DNA of 64,000 nt, taken from the NCBI GenBank assembly GCA_028712795.1, contig JAQTPT010000006.1:45004-109003 (forward strand). Direction: 5' to 3'. Shown here piece by piece: positions 16,857 to 26,416 of this stretch. The stretch's first letter is position 1, and every line of letters begins with the position of its first letter. The position numbers and the translations under genes are program-made. Origin of the DNA: Methylococcales bacterium. GTDB taxonomy: Bacteria > Pseudomonadota > Gammaproteobacteria > Methylococcales > Methylomonadaceae. The notes beneath the pieces are model-generated. The model searched no databases. It saw only the letters and a program-made list of their open reading frames with translations, and was not told where the DNA came from.

Positions 16857-18244
16857 GACAATGGGTAGTCGGTAAGTTCGCTGGCCGGTTTTTGGGCATA
16901 TACCGAACGATAAACCGGAATTTCTTCATGCGAATGATTGATGACCAGATTGGCCAGATCAAACAGCGTTTGACGGGTGCCGCGATAACCGATCCAGGTT
17001 TTCTGATAGCCGCCGATAATGTCGTATAACGGAAAGCCCGCCCTTAAAATCGGCGTGCCCAGCCGTTGAGCCGTATCAACCGCATGCGAATTGCCAATGA
17101 CCAGTTGAACCTTATTGGCCTTGCCAATGAGTTCCATGTCCTCAAGGTCGCCAATTTTGATGGTGGCAACCGGAATGCGAGCCAGCAGCGGCACGTTGCA
17201 GGAGGTGACGGCGGCTACAACTTCCGCGCCCATTTCCTGAACCAGATCAACAAACGCGTTCAATAAATCCGCATCGGCGGCAATGGCAATCCGTAACTGA
17301 CCCAACATAAAATGGGTATCCAGCATCGCATCCTGTAATTGCGACCGCTGCCGTTCAATGCGCTCAGGCACATCGTGACCACTGATTTTAGCCAAAGCGC
17401 TGATGAGGGCATCATTGGCTTTTAAACCATAAAGGTGATCAAGCTTGTACGTTGGAACGCCCGTTCTTTCTTCCAGAACTTCCGCTGCTTTGATGAGCGA
17501 TGGTCCGATAACCACCGTCGCTAAAGCATCACCGAGGGTTGCCATTTCTGACAACGGCGTACCGCCAATCGTGACAGGGCTAAAATCCTCATCCGTCAAG
17601 CAGCCATCTAGCGAATCGGAAATATCGGGTATAAAAACAGGCCTGAGCTGGAATTGTTCAAAAATATCCCGAAGCGCTTCGATGTCGCCCGGAGTCAGGG
17701 TGTAATTCGCCAAGACATTAACCTGACGTTTGCGTTTGCCGGGGTAAGTGCCTGCGTCCTTGGCATTGGGCACTAAAGCACTGATTATTTCCGTGAGCGT
17801 CGCCGCATAGCCCGTTTCAACACTGCCTGTAAAATCGGGTGTATTGACGCCCACCACGGCGATATCCGCAAATTCCGGATGCGCTTCTCTAAACTCCCTG
17901 ACATTTCTATGCACATCCGCGCCTTGGGTTTCTGCCAGACCGGTAGTCAAAATAGTGATCAGCGCCGGGCGTGATTTTTCGGCAATGGTCCGAATGCCCT
18001 CACGCACATTTTCATCCGCGCCCATAACCGAACTGCCCTGGTCCATCGCCGTGCTTTGTAAAGGAATGGGTTCTCTGAAATGGCGAACAAAAAACACTTT
18101 GGCAAAAGCCGTGCAGCCTTGCGAGCCGTGCAGCATCGGTATTGAGCGATTAAAACCCAGCGTAGCCAAAGAACCCCCAATGGGCTGGCTGGCTTTTAGC
18201 GGATTGACCGAAAGCGCTTTGTTTCTTTTCAGAATGTCAGCCAT
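16847..18244 (-). CDS. nifN: FeMo-cofactor scaffold subunit NifN
   Basis: 465 residues from [20 protein letters not shown]. NifN forms a heterotetramer with NifE on which the FeMo-cofactor precursor matures. Visible hallmarks are [29 protein letters not shown] (split motif with the conserved Cys), [19 protein letters not shown] and the later [20 protein letters not shown]. The frame stays open 32 codons upstream inside nifE, but a GGAG site before the ATG at 18244 and family length support this start, which overlaps nifE by eight bases. No fusion with NifB or NifX. Confidence 0.95.
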   Translation of the reverse strand: MADILKRNKALSVNPLKASQPIGGSLATLGFNRSIPMLHGSQGCTAFAKVFFVRHFREPIPLQSTAMDQGSSVMGADENVREGIRTIAEKSRPALITILTTGLAETQGADVHRNVREFREAHPEFADIAVVGVNTPDFTGSVETGYAATLTEIISALVPNAKDAGTYPGKRKRQVNVLANYTLTPGDIEALRDIFEQFQLRPVFIPDISDSLDGCLTDEDFSPVTIGGTPLSEMATLGDALATVVIGPSLIKAAEVLEERTGVPTYKLDHLYGLKANDALISALAKISGHDVPERIERQRSQLQDAMLDTHFMLGQLRIAIAADADLLNAFVDLVQEMGAEVVAAVTSCNVPLLARIPVATIKIGDLEDMELIGKANKVQLVIGNSHAVDTAQRLGTPILRAGFPLYDIIGGYQKTWIGYRGTRQTLFDLANLVINHSHEEIPVYRSVYAQKPASELTDYPLSCH

Positions 18245-19685
18245 TTGCCACTCCGCTTGATGGTAGAGACGCCATGCTTTGCGTCTCTGCGAAACGCCAG
18301 GGTGCCGGTGCCCTAACGGCTTCCCATACCGGGCTTTCAATAGTCAGCGCAAGTTGGCGCACCAGCTCCAACATGCCCTGGTAGCCTTCGTAGCCAAATT
18401 CCCGTTCCTGATTTATATCCAAAAACGGCACTTTGGCCTTCAATGCGGTGTACATATTACGGCCGCCAGCGATCAGAATATCGGCTTTGTAATCATGGAC
18501 GATTTTCAGCAATGCTCTGGGGCTGCCGTCATCAATCATCACGGTATCTTCACCCATCAATTCACGTATCCTGGCCTTATCTTCTTCAGTGGATTTCTTG
18601 GTGCCGGTGGCGACCACCACCATGCCTAAATCTTGTAGGGCTGAAATCACCGACCAGCTTTTTACCCCGCCGGTAAATAACAACACCCGCTTGCCTTTCA
18701 GACGGACTTTCCAAGGCTCCAGTTCTTTTCTGACACGGGCTTCTTCACGCAGTATCAGCGCCTCGGTACGTTCAGTTAAATCGTCATCGTTAAGCGCTTT
18801 GGCGAAATCCGTTAACGCCTGACTGGTGTCGGTGATGCCGTAAAAACTGCCTTCAAACCACGGCGTACCATACTTTTGCTGTAACTTACGTGCGACATTC
18901 ACCATCGCTTTAGAGCACACCATCATATTGACTTCCGCCTTGTGCATGGTTTGCACTTCACGGAACCGCGCATCACCCGACAAGGTACACAGCACCCGCA
19001 AACCCAGTTCATCCAGCAAGGGGAGTACATGCCAGAATTCGCCGGCAATGTTGTATTCGCCAACCAGATTGACATCATGGACCTTAATGTTGGCTGGTAG
19101 AGACGCAAAATTTTGTGTCTCTACCAACGGTAATGGATCAGGATCGCGCGTACCAATCACATGATTGACCATCGCATCACCGGCAATGCGGTTACCCAGA
19201 TTTTTGGTGCCGTAAAACCCGGCGCAATCGATTGGCACCACCGGAACGCCCCAACGTTCCTGAGCTGATTTACAAATAGCATTAATATCATCACCAATCA
19301 GCGCCGGAACACAGGTGTTATAAATAAAGACCGCTGGCGGTGAATACGTGTCAATCGCCTGTTTGATCGCGTGGAACAGGCGCTTTTCCGCGCGTCCCAT
19401 AATAATGTCCTGTTCAGTCAAATCGGTGGTCATGCCGATGCGGTATAAATCCGCCCCTGAAGATCGCGTGCCCCGGTTATCCCAGGAACTGCCCGCGCAG
19501 GCAATGGGTCCGTGGACAATATGAGCGACATCAGCGATAGGCAACAAGGCAATCTGCGCACCATCAAAAGCACAACCGCCCGCGGAAGCTCCGGGTTTGG
19601 GCTTGGCGCAACCGGACTTTTCCTTTTTATTATGCTCGCAAGCCGGTTCATCCAACAGTTCGGCAATGTCTTTTGTTGATTTCAT
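18237..19685 (-). CDS. nifE: FeMo-cofactor scaffold subunit NifE
   Basis: 482 residues from [19 protein letters not shown], the normal start of the family. NifE partners NifN in FeMo-cofactor assembly. Clear motifs: [56 protein letters not shown] and [17 protein letters not shown]. The frame is open to 19757, but a sigma-54 promoter lies inside that stretch, so translation must begin downstream. Two palindromic repeats lie within the coding frame; they add the near-identical peptides ETQNFASLP and ETQSMASLP, one at about residue 190 between PLPLV and the conserved VHDVNL, the other near the C-terminus. Confidence 0.95.
   Translation of the reverse strand: MKSTKDIAELLDEPACEHNKKEKSGCAKPKPGASAGGCAFDGAQIALLPIADVAHIVHGPIACAGSSWDNRGTRSSGADLYRIGMTTDLTEQDIIMGRAEKRLFHAIKQAIDTYSPPAVFIYNTCVPALIGDDINAICKSAQERWGVPVVPIDCAGFYGTKNLGNRIAGDAMVNHVIGTRDPDPLPLVETQNFASLPANIKVHDVNLVGEYNIAGEFWHVLPLLDELGLRVLCTLSGDARFREVQTMHKAEVNMMVCSKAMVNVARKLQQKYGTPWFEGSFYGITDTSQALTDFAKALNDDDLTERTEALILREEARVRKELEPWKVRLKGKRVLLFTGGVKSWSVISALQDLGMVVVATGTKKSTEEDKARIRELMGEDTVMIDDGSPRALLKIVHDYKADILIAGGRNMYTALKAKVPFLDINQEREFGYEGYQGMLELVRQLALTIESPVWEAVRAPAPWRFAETQSMASLPSSGVANG
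18261..18290. repeat. Palindromic repeat in the 3' end of nifE
   Basis: Arms AGAGACGC and GCGTCTCT flank an eight-base centre (18265-18288), within a longer TGGTAGAGAC-type edge. On the coding strand it reads ETQSMASLP in the nifE frame, a few codons before the stop. It matches the second copy at 19095-19126 in sequence, orientation and frame. Confidence 0.8.
19095..19126. repeat. Palindromic repeat inside nifE, in frame
   Basis: A 32-base palindrome, TGGTAGAGACGCAAAA followed by its reverse complement with one mismatch. It lies inside nifE and encodes [11 protein letters not shown] without breaking the frame. Same element as at 18261-18290. As remembered from Azotobacter NifE, this position is a short loop before the VHDVNL motif, so the element seems to have lengthened a surface loop. 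Confidence 0.85.
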
Positions 19686-19734
19686 GTGGCTTATACCCGA
19701 TTGCTTTGTTTGTCTTGGCTTAATTTTAGTCATA

Positions 19735-19749
19735 GCAAGCGTTGTGCCA
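19735..19749 (-). promoter_or_regulatory. Sigma-54 (-24/-12) promoter of the nifE operon
   Basis: Read on the minus strand: TGGCAC, five bases, TTGC, a full match to the sigma-54 -24/-12 consensus. Transcription would begin near 19723, about 38 bases before the nifE ATG at 19685. Its position excludes the longer nifE start at 19757. A NifA-type site lies upstream. Confidence 0.9.
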
Positions 19750-19793
19750 TATTTCATCGTATTGATTTAACAGACTTTTATCGAAATATGTTT

Positions 19794-19809
19794 TGTAGGA
19801 AAGCTTACA
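19794..19809 (-). promoter_or_regulatory. NifA-type upstream activator site
   Basis: TGT, ten bases, ACA: an exact TGT-N10-ACA NifA-binding pattern. It is centred roughly 80 bases upstream of the predicted nifE transcription start, a usual distance for NifA activating sigma-54 polymerase. The only MFS gene upstream is divergent and shows no sigma-54 site, so the element most likely serves nifE. Confidence 0.8.
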
Positions 19810-19941
19810 AAGCGGATAGATCGATATAACAAGCCGACTAACAAACACAACGGTATTCTGCTAATAACAACGTTAGCGAGCCTTACAACGCTCCTTGCCG
19901 GGCTTGGGAACAATAAAACTCCTTAAGTTTACCGGCCAGCT

Positions 19942-21273
19942 ATGTTTAAATTGATTTATTTTTTTAATCCGGAACCGTCAGCAGCAGGCCGCAAATTGTC
20001 CAAAACCACTGCACCCTCTGTTATGCGTATCGCCTTGGCCAGTTTTATTGGCACCGCTATCGAGTTTTATGATTTTTATATCTATGGGATGGCGGCGGCA
20101 TTGGTTATCGGCCCGGTATTTTTCCCCGGCGGCAACCCGGCAACACAGGCGCTCAGTGCTTTTCTTACCTTTGCCGTGGCTTTTCTCACCCGGCCTTTGG
20201 GCGCTGCGCTGTTCGGACATTTTGGCGACCGCATCGGGCGCAAAACAACATTGGTTGCATCGCTGCTGGTCATGGGCGTATCCACAACTTTGATTGGCTT
20301 GCTGCCCGGCTATGATGCCATTGGCGCTTGGGCACCGGCTTTGTTGTGTTTCTTGCGCTTTGGACAGGGCATTGGTTTGGGTGGCGAATGGGGCGGCGCG
20401 GCTTTGTTGGCAACTGAAAATGCGCCGATCGGGAAACGCGGATGGTATGGCATGTTTCCGCAGTTGGGGCCACCGGTGGGCTTTCTCTTAGCCACAGGAA
20501 GTTTTTTGTTGCTTGCCCATTTCCTGACTGAACAGGATTTTAAAGACTGGGGATGGCGACTGCCGTTTCTTGCCAGTTCGGTACTGGTTATAATTGGTCT
20601 GTATGTCCGCCTGGCCTTGGCCGAAACCCCGGTGTTTGCCAGAGTGTTACTTCAGCATCAACGGGTGGTCTTGCCGCTTAAGGAAATAGTCAAATCTCAT
20701 GTTACGCCGTTGCTTCTAGGAGCGCTAGCGATGGTCGTCTGCTATGCCTTGTTCTATATCTCAACGGTATTTTCCCTCAGTTATGGCACGACCACGCTAC
20801 ATATTCCGCGCCAGCAATTTCTTGGCATGTTGTGCGTTGCAGTGCTGTTTATGGTTGCCGCCACGCCATTATCGGCGTGGGCAGGTGACCGTTTCGGACG
20901 ACGGCCTGTTTTGCTGATCGCCGGTAGCGCCGCATTTCTGTCCGGTTTTGCCTTAAAACCCATGCTGGAAAGCGGTTCACCGGTAATAATCACCGCCTTT
21001 TTATCAATGGAGCTGTTTCTAATGGGAGCCACCTTCTCGCCCATGGGAGCCTTGCTTCCGGAGCTGTTTCCCTCTACGCTACGCTATACAGGCGCGGGGA
21101 CGGCTTATAATCTGGGCGGCATACTGGGCGCGTCATTTGCGCCGTATATCGCGCAACGGTTGGTCACTGAAGGAGGACTGGCGTGGGTTGGCGGTTATGT
21201 TTCCTTGGCGGCGGTTATCAGCTTGTTTGCTGCGCACCTAATGCCGGACACCCGAAATAATCGGTGGACGTGA
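19942..21273 (+). CDS. MFS transporter, metabolite:H+ symporter family
   Basis: 443 residues with twelve predicted membrane spans. The family marks are FIGTAIEFYDFYIYGMAAAL in the first span, the loop GHFGDRIGRKTT and the GQGIGLGGEWGGAALLATE segment of the metabolite:proton symporter group, which also includes ProP, KgtP and ShiA. Substrate is likely an organic acid, betaine or similar, but cannot be named. A start downstream (at MRIALASFIG) is possible because no clear ribosome site precedes the first ATG. It diverges from nifE; whether it is nitrogen-regulated is unknown. Confidence 0.85.
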   Translation: MFKLIYFFNPEPSAAGRKLSKTTAPSVMRIALASFIGTAIEFYDFYIYGMAAALVIGPVFFPGGNPATQALSAFLTFAVAFLTRPLGAALFGHFGDRIGRKTTLVASLLVMGVSTTLIGLLPGYDAIGAWAPALLCFLRFGQGIGLGGEWGGAALLATENAPIGKRGWYGMFPQLGPPVGFLLATGSFLLLAHFLTEQDFKDWGWRLPFLASSVLVIIGLYVRLALAETPVFARVLLQHQRVVLPLKEIVKSHVTPLLLGALAMVVCYALFYISTVFSLSYGTTTLHIPRQQFLGMLCVAVLFMVAATPLSAWAGDRFGRRPVLLIAGSAAFLSGFALKPMLESGSPVIITAFLSMELFLMGATFSPMGALLPELFPSTLRYTGAGTAYNLGGILGASFAPYIAQRLVTEGGLAWVGGYVSLAAVISLFAAHLMPDTRNNRWT

Positions 21274-22159
21274 ATATATTGGTAGCCAAGGCGGGGCACG
21301 GTATATTCGTTCTACCTCACTAGGCTTATGGCGCCCGCCAAGGTTTGTTATTCAATTCTGAACATGCAACCGCCGTAGCTCTATAAAGTGCCTATTTTTT
21401 CACTGCACGCAAAGAACCCTTGAATCTGCAAGAACTGCAAGAACTCTAAATTCATTTTGTTCAATACGACGAAGCATTACGCTATCAGGCACTGGTGCAA
21501 GCCTGTCTTTATTTAGGCGCACTGCTCAAGACCGGGGAATGCCTCTGGTACGTTGCCACCTATCTTGGCAAATCCGGTGGCCTTGTTAAGTTTTTTCTCG
21601 GCAACGTTGAAATGTGCCGTACGTGATCGCTGCGTAGACTGCCACTTTCGACACCTGTATTCTCCTCTTAATCTACCGGCCAACAACACTCGTTTCTTGA
21701 TCCTGCCGGCGTGGCATTATCCAAATCTGGCATCAAAAACCCTTGCGCTTTGACTGAAGCGATTGCCCGATGATTAGCAGGCGCATTTTAGCTATCCTCA
21801 ATTTGTTGGTACACGCCACATCGATTTGAGTCACCTCATCAATGGCATTGATGTGATAGACGCCTTTCTGTTTTCCTGATCGTTTTGTTGAACCCTTCAG
21901 ACTTATTCAGCATTGGAAAAGACTTATTGTTGTTTATTTATAAATAATGTGTTTAACTTTAATTGACAATAAAACTAAGCCTACCGTGAGATAGGGACAG
22001 AAAATTACGGGTTCTGCTGAAGCTGAGGAAAGCCGAATGCAACTTTCGTTAAAGTTGTATATGCGTCAGTCTGGTTTTTTATTTGTTATTCTTAAACTCT
22101 CCATGTTGTTTTATTCGGTGTCCACTTTTTTATATATTATTTTTGAAGGAGCTCCTGTT
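21274..22159. other. Long gene-poor stretch, possible degraded coding DNA
   Basis: About 890 bases with no convincing gene. Around 21423-21600 a plus-strand frame with one early stop reads IHFVQYDEALRYQALVQACL and onward, which has protein-like composition and may be a fragment of a lost gene; no family is recognised. The last part is AT-rich and includes the likely promoter of the following secreted-protein gene, whose ribosome site AAGGAG is at 22145-22150. Confidence 0.4.
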
Positions 22160-23410
22160 ATGTTAACCAAACAATCCTATCTATTATTATTTGTCGGCTT
22201 CATTTTGACGCTGACTCTTCCTATGAACGTGAACGGCGCGGCAAACTCTGAGGTAAATTATGCGGCTAATGCTTATGGCACGTATGTCTTCGTAGGCAAT
22301 ACGGCCACGGTTGGGAAAACTGCGCTAAGCCAGCTGGGATGTGTGGCTCACCCCCCCGCTCACAGCGAGAATACTGTGACGTCGGCCCGGGTTTTACCGT
22401 TTATTAACGTGGGTCTAATCCATACCACCGCCGATGCTATTGACGCTGCAGATACGGAGTCAAAAGCAATCTCTACAGTGAATAGTGTGAACTTGCTCTT
22501 GGGACTAATCAAGGCTGATGCTATCAAAGCAGTCACTACCACCTCGCTAGACAACCTCGGAAAATTTCATACCAGTGCTAATGAATCTGGATTCACTAAC
22601 CTATTTGTGGCTGGCAACTCAATCTCTGGGACTCCTGCACCGAATACCAAGATTACCTTGCCAGGGTTGGGTTATGTGATACTGAATGAGCAAACCTCCC
22701 AAATACATGCGACCTCGGCGTCCCTCCAAGTGAACATGATTCATGTGGTTATCAATCTGCCGAATCTATTGGGCATCCCCACAGGAACACAAATCATCGT
22801 AAGTCATGCTTCCAGCAGTTTACACGGGTTTTATTCCGGATTCCTTTATGGATTCTCTTACGGAAGCAACGTAAATGTCTCGTCAGTAGTGACATCCGGC
22901 AACTCCGCTTATCAAACACTACCGTGCCTAGGAACCAATAATCAAGTTCTAACAAACACGATTGCCGGCGTGAATTTGCCAGGCGGTTTATTAACTTTAG
23001 GACAGGTGACCGATACGGCAAAGGGAACTGTTACACAAACTTCGTCCACCGGAGAGACGACCTCCACTATTCAATCGATAAACATAGCTGCTGGAGCGAT
23101 CAAAGCCGACCTAATCAAAGCCGACTCCCACGCCTTCACCGATGGCACAACTATTCAATTGAACGATACGGGGACACAGTTCCTGGGCTTGGTTGTGGCC
23201 GGTCATCCAGAGATCAATGCCAATGTCCAACAGAATACCAAAATTCAGTTGGCGGGAATAGGGACTCTATGGCTTCGTCGGGAGATAAAAACCCTAAACT
23301 CTTTAGAGATCCGAATGATTGAACTGAACGTAAACAGCGTTAATGTCCTTAACATTCCGGTTGGAACGAATATCCGAGTGGGGGTTGCTAAATCAGGCAT
23401 AATCAAATAG
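22160..23410 (+). CDS. Choice-of-anchor P-like secreted protein with two repeats
   Basis: 416 residues from MLTKQSYLLLFVGFILTLTL, a signal peptide ending near VNGAAN. The frame is open 41 codons upstream, but AAGGAG nine bases before this ATG sets the start. The mature protein holds two related domains (about 40-235 and 255-410), each with a segment of the kind INxxAGxIKADxIKA, then GFTNLFVAG or QFLGLVVAG, then a strand GLGYVILNEQ or GIGTLWLRRE. This matches the choice-of-anchor P pattern of extracellular proteins. It ends near GVAKSGIIK without a visible sorting tail. Function unknown; probably surface or secreted. Confidence 0.72.
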   Translation: MLTKQSYLLLFVGFILTLTLPMNVNGAANSEVNYAANAYGTYVFVGNTATVGKTALSQLGCVAHPPAHSENTVTSARVLPFINVGLIHTTADAIDAADTESKAISTVNSVNLLLGLIKADAIKAVTTTSLDNLGKFHTSANESGFTNLFVAGNSISGTPAPNTKITLPGLGYVILNEQTSQIHATSASLQVNMIHVVINLPNLLGIPTGTQIIVSHASSSLHGFYSGFLYGFSYGSNVNVSSVVTSGNSAYQTLPCLGTNNQVLTNTIAGVNLPGGLLTLGQVTDTAKGTVTQTSSTGETTSTIQSINIAAGAIKADLIKADSHAFTDGTTIQLNDTGTQFLGLVVAGHPEINANVQQNTKIQLAGIGTLWLRREIKTLNSLEIRMIELNVNSVNVLNIPVGTNIRVGVAKSGIIK

Positions 23411-24034
23411 GAGCTTTTCCGAGAACTAACGTTTAACTATTCAGACACTTTATATAGTGCCCTGTAAGTATTTAAAAGCACTACATACTGATATCCGCTG
23501 ACAGGTATGTTAGTTCTCGGACTGCCTCCTAGTCCGTCAATGATTAATATCCAGTAGGAACGAATATCCGAGCGGGGGCACTCGGATACTCGCTCTCAAG
23601 GCAAACGCATAAAAACACTTTAAAAACGGTACATTAGTCACTTTCTTTAGTTTCTTGATTTCATAAAAGCAATTTCTTGCGCTTATCCGCCATTTTCATC
23701 TCGATTAATGGATTTAATAAATTCAGTTTTTCTCACATCAACGAGTTCTAACACAAACCGCTGGAATTTCCGAACGGTATCTAGTCGACTTCTACCCGCA
23801 CTTTTCCCAGCGGTTTTTTTTACTCTATTATTTTTAAATTTTATGCGTCTGTTAGGCATCTTGCTATCGAGAAATCGCCGTATAAATTGTATTTCGTTAC
23901 CACTTTCAGCTCCTGTTCAGTAAACAAAGGCTATTTTAGGCAGCAATTACAGAAATTATTGCTGTTCATGGGAAGCAATTTAACTGTAAGACATTTAATT
24001 CTGCTCATCAGTCAGCAAAACAGGAAGGCACAAG
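23411..24034. repeat. Intergenic stretch with a tail duplication and inverted repeats
   Basis: Three structures: (1) CCGAGAACTAAC at 23419-23430 is the exact complement of GTTAGTTCTCGG at 23509-23520; (2) 22 bases at 23557-23578 repeat the end of the preceding gene (23363-23384) with one change; (3) TATCCGAG at 23565-23572 pairs with CTCGGATA at 23581-23588, an eight-base stem that could end transcription, though no T-run follows. A 71-codon frame at 23708-23923 lacks a ribosome site and looks accidental. The rest is AT-rich and otherwise empty. Confidence 0.65.
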
Positions 24035-24211
24035 ATGGTTAATCAAAATTCAGAAGCCCCGGGCAACCTAATGGCATTCATGAATCAGGCTTTTGATAAT
24101 GGCAATTCTTATGGGCTGGAATATGTCCTCGACGAGTTGGTTAGTGTAAAACCAAAACCTGCAAATCAAAATGAAGTCGATTGGTTTGGCGCTGCCGATT
24201 ATTTTGCTTAA
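24035..24211 (+). CDS. Small hypothetical protein (58 residues)
   Basis: Starts MVNQNSEAPGNLMAFMNQAF, ends VDWFGAADYFA. AGGAAGG lies six bases before the ATG, a strong ribosome site that is the main evidence that it is translated. The peptide is polar and acidic, with no signal, membrane span or cysteine. A stem-loop follows the stop. No homologue is recognised and no modifying enzyme lies nearby, so a modified-peptide precursor is not supported. Confidence 0.5.
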   Translation: MVNQNSEAPGNLMAFMNQAFDNGNSYGLEYVLDELVSVKPKPANQNEVDWFGAADYFA

Positions 24212-24565
24212 TTATTTTCCTAAGCTATCCCGGTCTCATTATAGATAGCCGGGATGCTTGTCTCGTTGGAATTACTTAAGGAATCCCAGCTTCCTTTTTC
24301 ATCTGGATCACAAGACACATTTGAGTTCGTTAAAAAACTGATGACGGCACTATCTAAGCCGATGATGTAGTCGATTACGTGTTCCGGGTTGGATTGCACC
24401 ATATCCTTTGGCCGGCACGCTGCTATCCAATCGGCAAGCCAGGGCTTGGTTCCCCCCTGCTTGTTAAAATATTATTACTGGCGAAGCCGGCAAGGCCTGT
24501 AACCCGGTAAATTAGGCCGTCAATATTTTAGCGGTTCGATTCGCTATCAGTTATAGCCATGCCTA
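24212..24565. other. Gap between convergent small genes
   Basis: About 350 bases. Apart from the hairpin at its left end, only a 60-codon minus-strand frame (24220-24402) is present; it overlaps the hairpin, has no well-spaced ribosome site, and is not considered real. No RNA gene was recognised. Confidence 0.4.
24222..24259 (+). terminator. Possible terminator hairpin after the 58-residue gene
   Basis: AAGC-T-ATCCCGG pairs with CCGGGAT-GCTT with one bulged base and a 15-base loop, starting ten bases after the stop codon. There is no uridine run, so termination would be weak or Rho-assisted. Confidence 0.35.
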
Positions 24566-24907
24566 TCAGATCTTTTTAACAAATTCTGATTTAAGTTTCA
24601 TGGCCCCGATACCGTCTATTTTGCAATCAATGTCATGATCGCCATCGACCAAGCGGACGTTTTTGACTTTTGTGCCGACTTTGACAACCAATGACGAGCC
24701 TTTGACTTTAAGGTCTTTGATGACGGTAACGCTATCGCCATCTTGTAGTACGTTGCCGTTTGCATCCTTAATGATTCGGCCATCGGCGTTCTCTTCCGCT
24801 GCCCGGTCTTTCGGCCATTCGTGCGCGCATTCAGGGCAGATATATAGACTGCCGTCTTCGTAGGTGAATTCCGAGCCGCAGGCCGGGCATGGTGGAAGGT
24901 TACTCAT
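24566..24907 (-). CDS. PhnA/YjdM-type zinc-ribbon protein
   Basis: 113 residues. An N-terminal zinc ribbon ([10 protein letters not shown] and [11 protein letters not shown], four Cys) is followed by an SH3-like PhnA domain with [20 protein letters not shown] and [18 protein letters not shown]. This is the YjdM protein, often named alkylphosphonate utilisation protein PhnA although it is not needed for phosphonate breakdown; function is unknown. No phn genes are nearby. It is a single-gene unit. Confidence 0.9.
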   Translation of the reverse strand: MSNLPPCPACGSEFTYEDGSLYICPECAHEWPKDRAAEENADGRIIKDANGNVLQDGDSVTVIKDLKVKGSSLVVKVGTKVKNVRLVDGDHDIDCKIDGIGAMKLKSEFVKKI

Positions 24908-25345
24908 TGATTATTTACCTTAAATAGAGGGTTAATTTCAAACTTGTGGAATACAAGGTGTATCTAAAGTGGCATGATGCCGGATTCAGCCCTTTATTAT
25001 CCAATAAATTTCAGGATTTAACGAGTGCGTGTTTAAACCAACCAGGCAAGTAATCCCCCGCTCTTTAAACTAGCTATTGCGCCAGATCAACAAACTATAC
25101 CATTTTGACTGTGTAGTGTTATAGCGCGGCTTATAAGAAGCGCTTCCCGTTTTGGCAAATTTAAACCCGTTGCTAAAGACCGTCATGCATAAAAATATGC
25201 ATTATTTTCGCAGTATTATATGGCGCAGGCATCTGAACCGGTCAATGGACACAAACAACTAGACACCACCCTTAAGGTGTGGTTGCTGGTCTCAACCGGT
25301 TGGCTTTATGATGCAATGTGCTATTAATCCAGACATGAGGGTACA
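24908..25345. other. Gap upstream of the decayed glycogen-debranching gene
   Basis: About 440 bases without a supported gene. AT-rich stretches near 25090-25210 could hold the promoter of the PhnA gene on the minus strand. ACCACCCTTAAGGTGTGGT at 25265-25283 is a short near-palindrome. Nothing else was recognised. Confidence 0.4.
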
Positions 25346-25800
25346 CGGTGAAAAGGAAATTATTGATGACATCGAAATCAACACTGGAAATTCTCTCCTT
25401 AATTACTGACGACTTTAGTATTCAACGAGGTCATCCTTACCTTTCGGGGCCACTGTTGAGCGTGGCGGCATTAATTTTTCGATCTATGCAGTAACGCTAC
25501 GGAAGTCAGCCTGGTTTTTTTCTACCTGGGGAGGAAGGTGAGATTGCGGTTTTTCCACTGGATAACAAAATTAACCGTACAGGCGATGTTTGGCATGTGT
25601 TTGTTGCCGGTTTGAACCCAAGTATGGGCTTTTCACTATGAAAAAAGCCCATGCTATGGTTTGTCAATCCCGATAGGGAAATTCCCGACTGGAAAACCGC
25701 ACGCACGATTTGGAGGGGAGGTTGGTAGCCTTCTCTACCCCTATCGCTATTATGGACGACGAAAATCTGCAAGTTTTAGGTGATCAAAGCCTGTACCTGA
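25346..25800 (+). pseudogene. Remnant of a glycogen-debranching (GlgX/isoamylase-type) gene
   Basis: Plus-strand frames joined across frameshifts read RGHPYLSG, then GATVERGGINFSIYAVT, then EEGEIAVFPLDNKINRTGDV and WHVFVAGLNPSM before a stop. This is the N-terminal carbohydrate-binding (CBM48) part of GlgX/TreX-type debranching enzymes, which read something like GATVxxxGVNFSxxS ... NRTGDVWHxFVPGL. The catalytic amylase domain is missing. At least two frameshifts and one stop make it non-functional. The intact frame on the opposite strand here is a shadow. Confidence 0.78.
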
Positions 25801-26416
25801 TTGGAGGAAGATCAGTGGTTGTATTGATAAGCCGTTAACATCATACGGCACCCCCTAAAAATTCAAATAATCCTTCTGCCTCTGGGAGAGGGGGGGGATG
25901 ATGGTGTTAAAATCACCCACTTACCTCCTCTCCCGGAAGGTGGGAGAATTTTTAGAGTTGGCCCTGTTTTTTTTTTGTAAACTAGCCAAGGTGGTTTTTA
26001 GAACTTTTTGCCTTATTCATGCGTTGTTATGTTTTTGATAAACACATAAGCGTAGGCAACTGCTATACCAAAAACCCCAGTAAGAAGAATATCTAAAATC
26101 ATAATAATGCCGCCCCTATAAAATAAATTTGATATTTTCCCTGGATTCATCAAGATCGCTTAATAATGAATAGGGACAGTCCTTGGAAAGGACTTACAAA
26201 TTATTTAGCCATTTTCATGCCAACATTATTAAATTAAATAACATGTGCAAAATCAGGCTTAATGGCGGATCAGGAATAATTTGAAATAGGCGCGAAAAAT
26301 TTCAGTGGTTGAAATAAACCATTTGTAATGGTTCAATTCAACCACTACTGTTTTTTTAACTAATTTTGTTGCAGCAGATTTTTTCGCTATCCGAAAAAAA
26401 CGCACCGTCCAAAAAA
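25801..26416. other. Gene-free stretch with an inverted repeat
   Basis: About 615 bases. Near 25869-25945, CCTCTGGGAGAGG and a later CCTCTCCCGG form an inverted repeat of a type scattered in many genomes. No coding frame has a ribosome site. The last 50 bases lie just downstream of the dynamin-like gene, but no clear terminator was found. Confidence 0.4.

Noticed and set aside
19686..19757. Longer NifE start adding 24 residues
   Set aside because: A sigma-54 promoter lies within it, so it would not be transcribed; NifE proteins begin at the Met at 19685.
23708..23923. 71-codon frame with one hydrophobic stretch
   Set aside because: No ribosome site, serine/leucine-rich chance-like composition, no homologue recognised.
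24220..24402. 60-codon minus-strand frame
   Set aside because: Overlaps a hairpin; the purine-rich sequence before its ATG is too close to be used.
25506..25772. 88-codon minus-strand frame
   Set aside because: It is the antisense shadow of the glycogen-debranching remnant.
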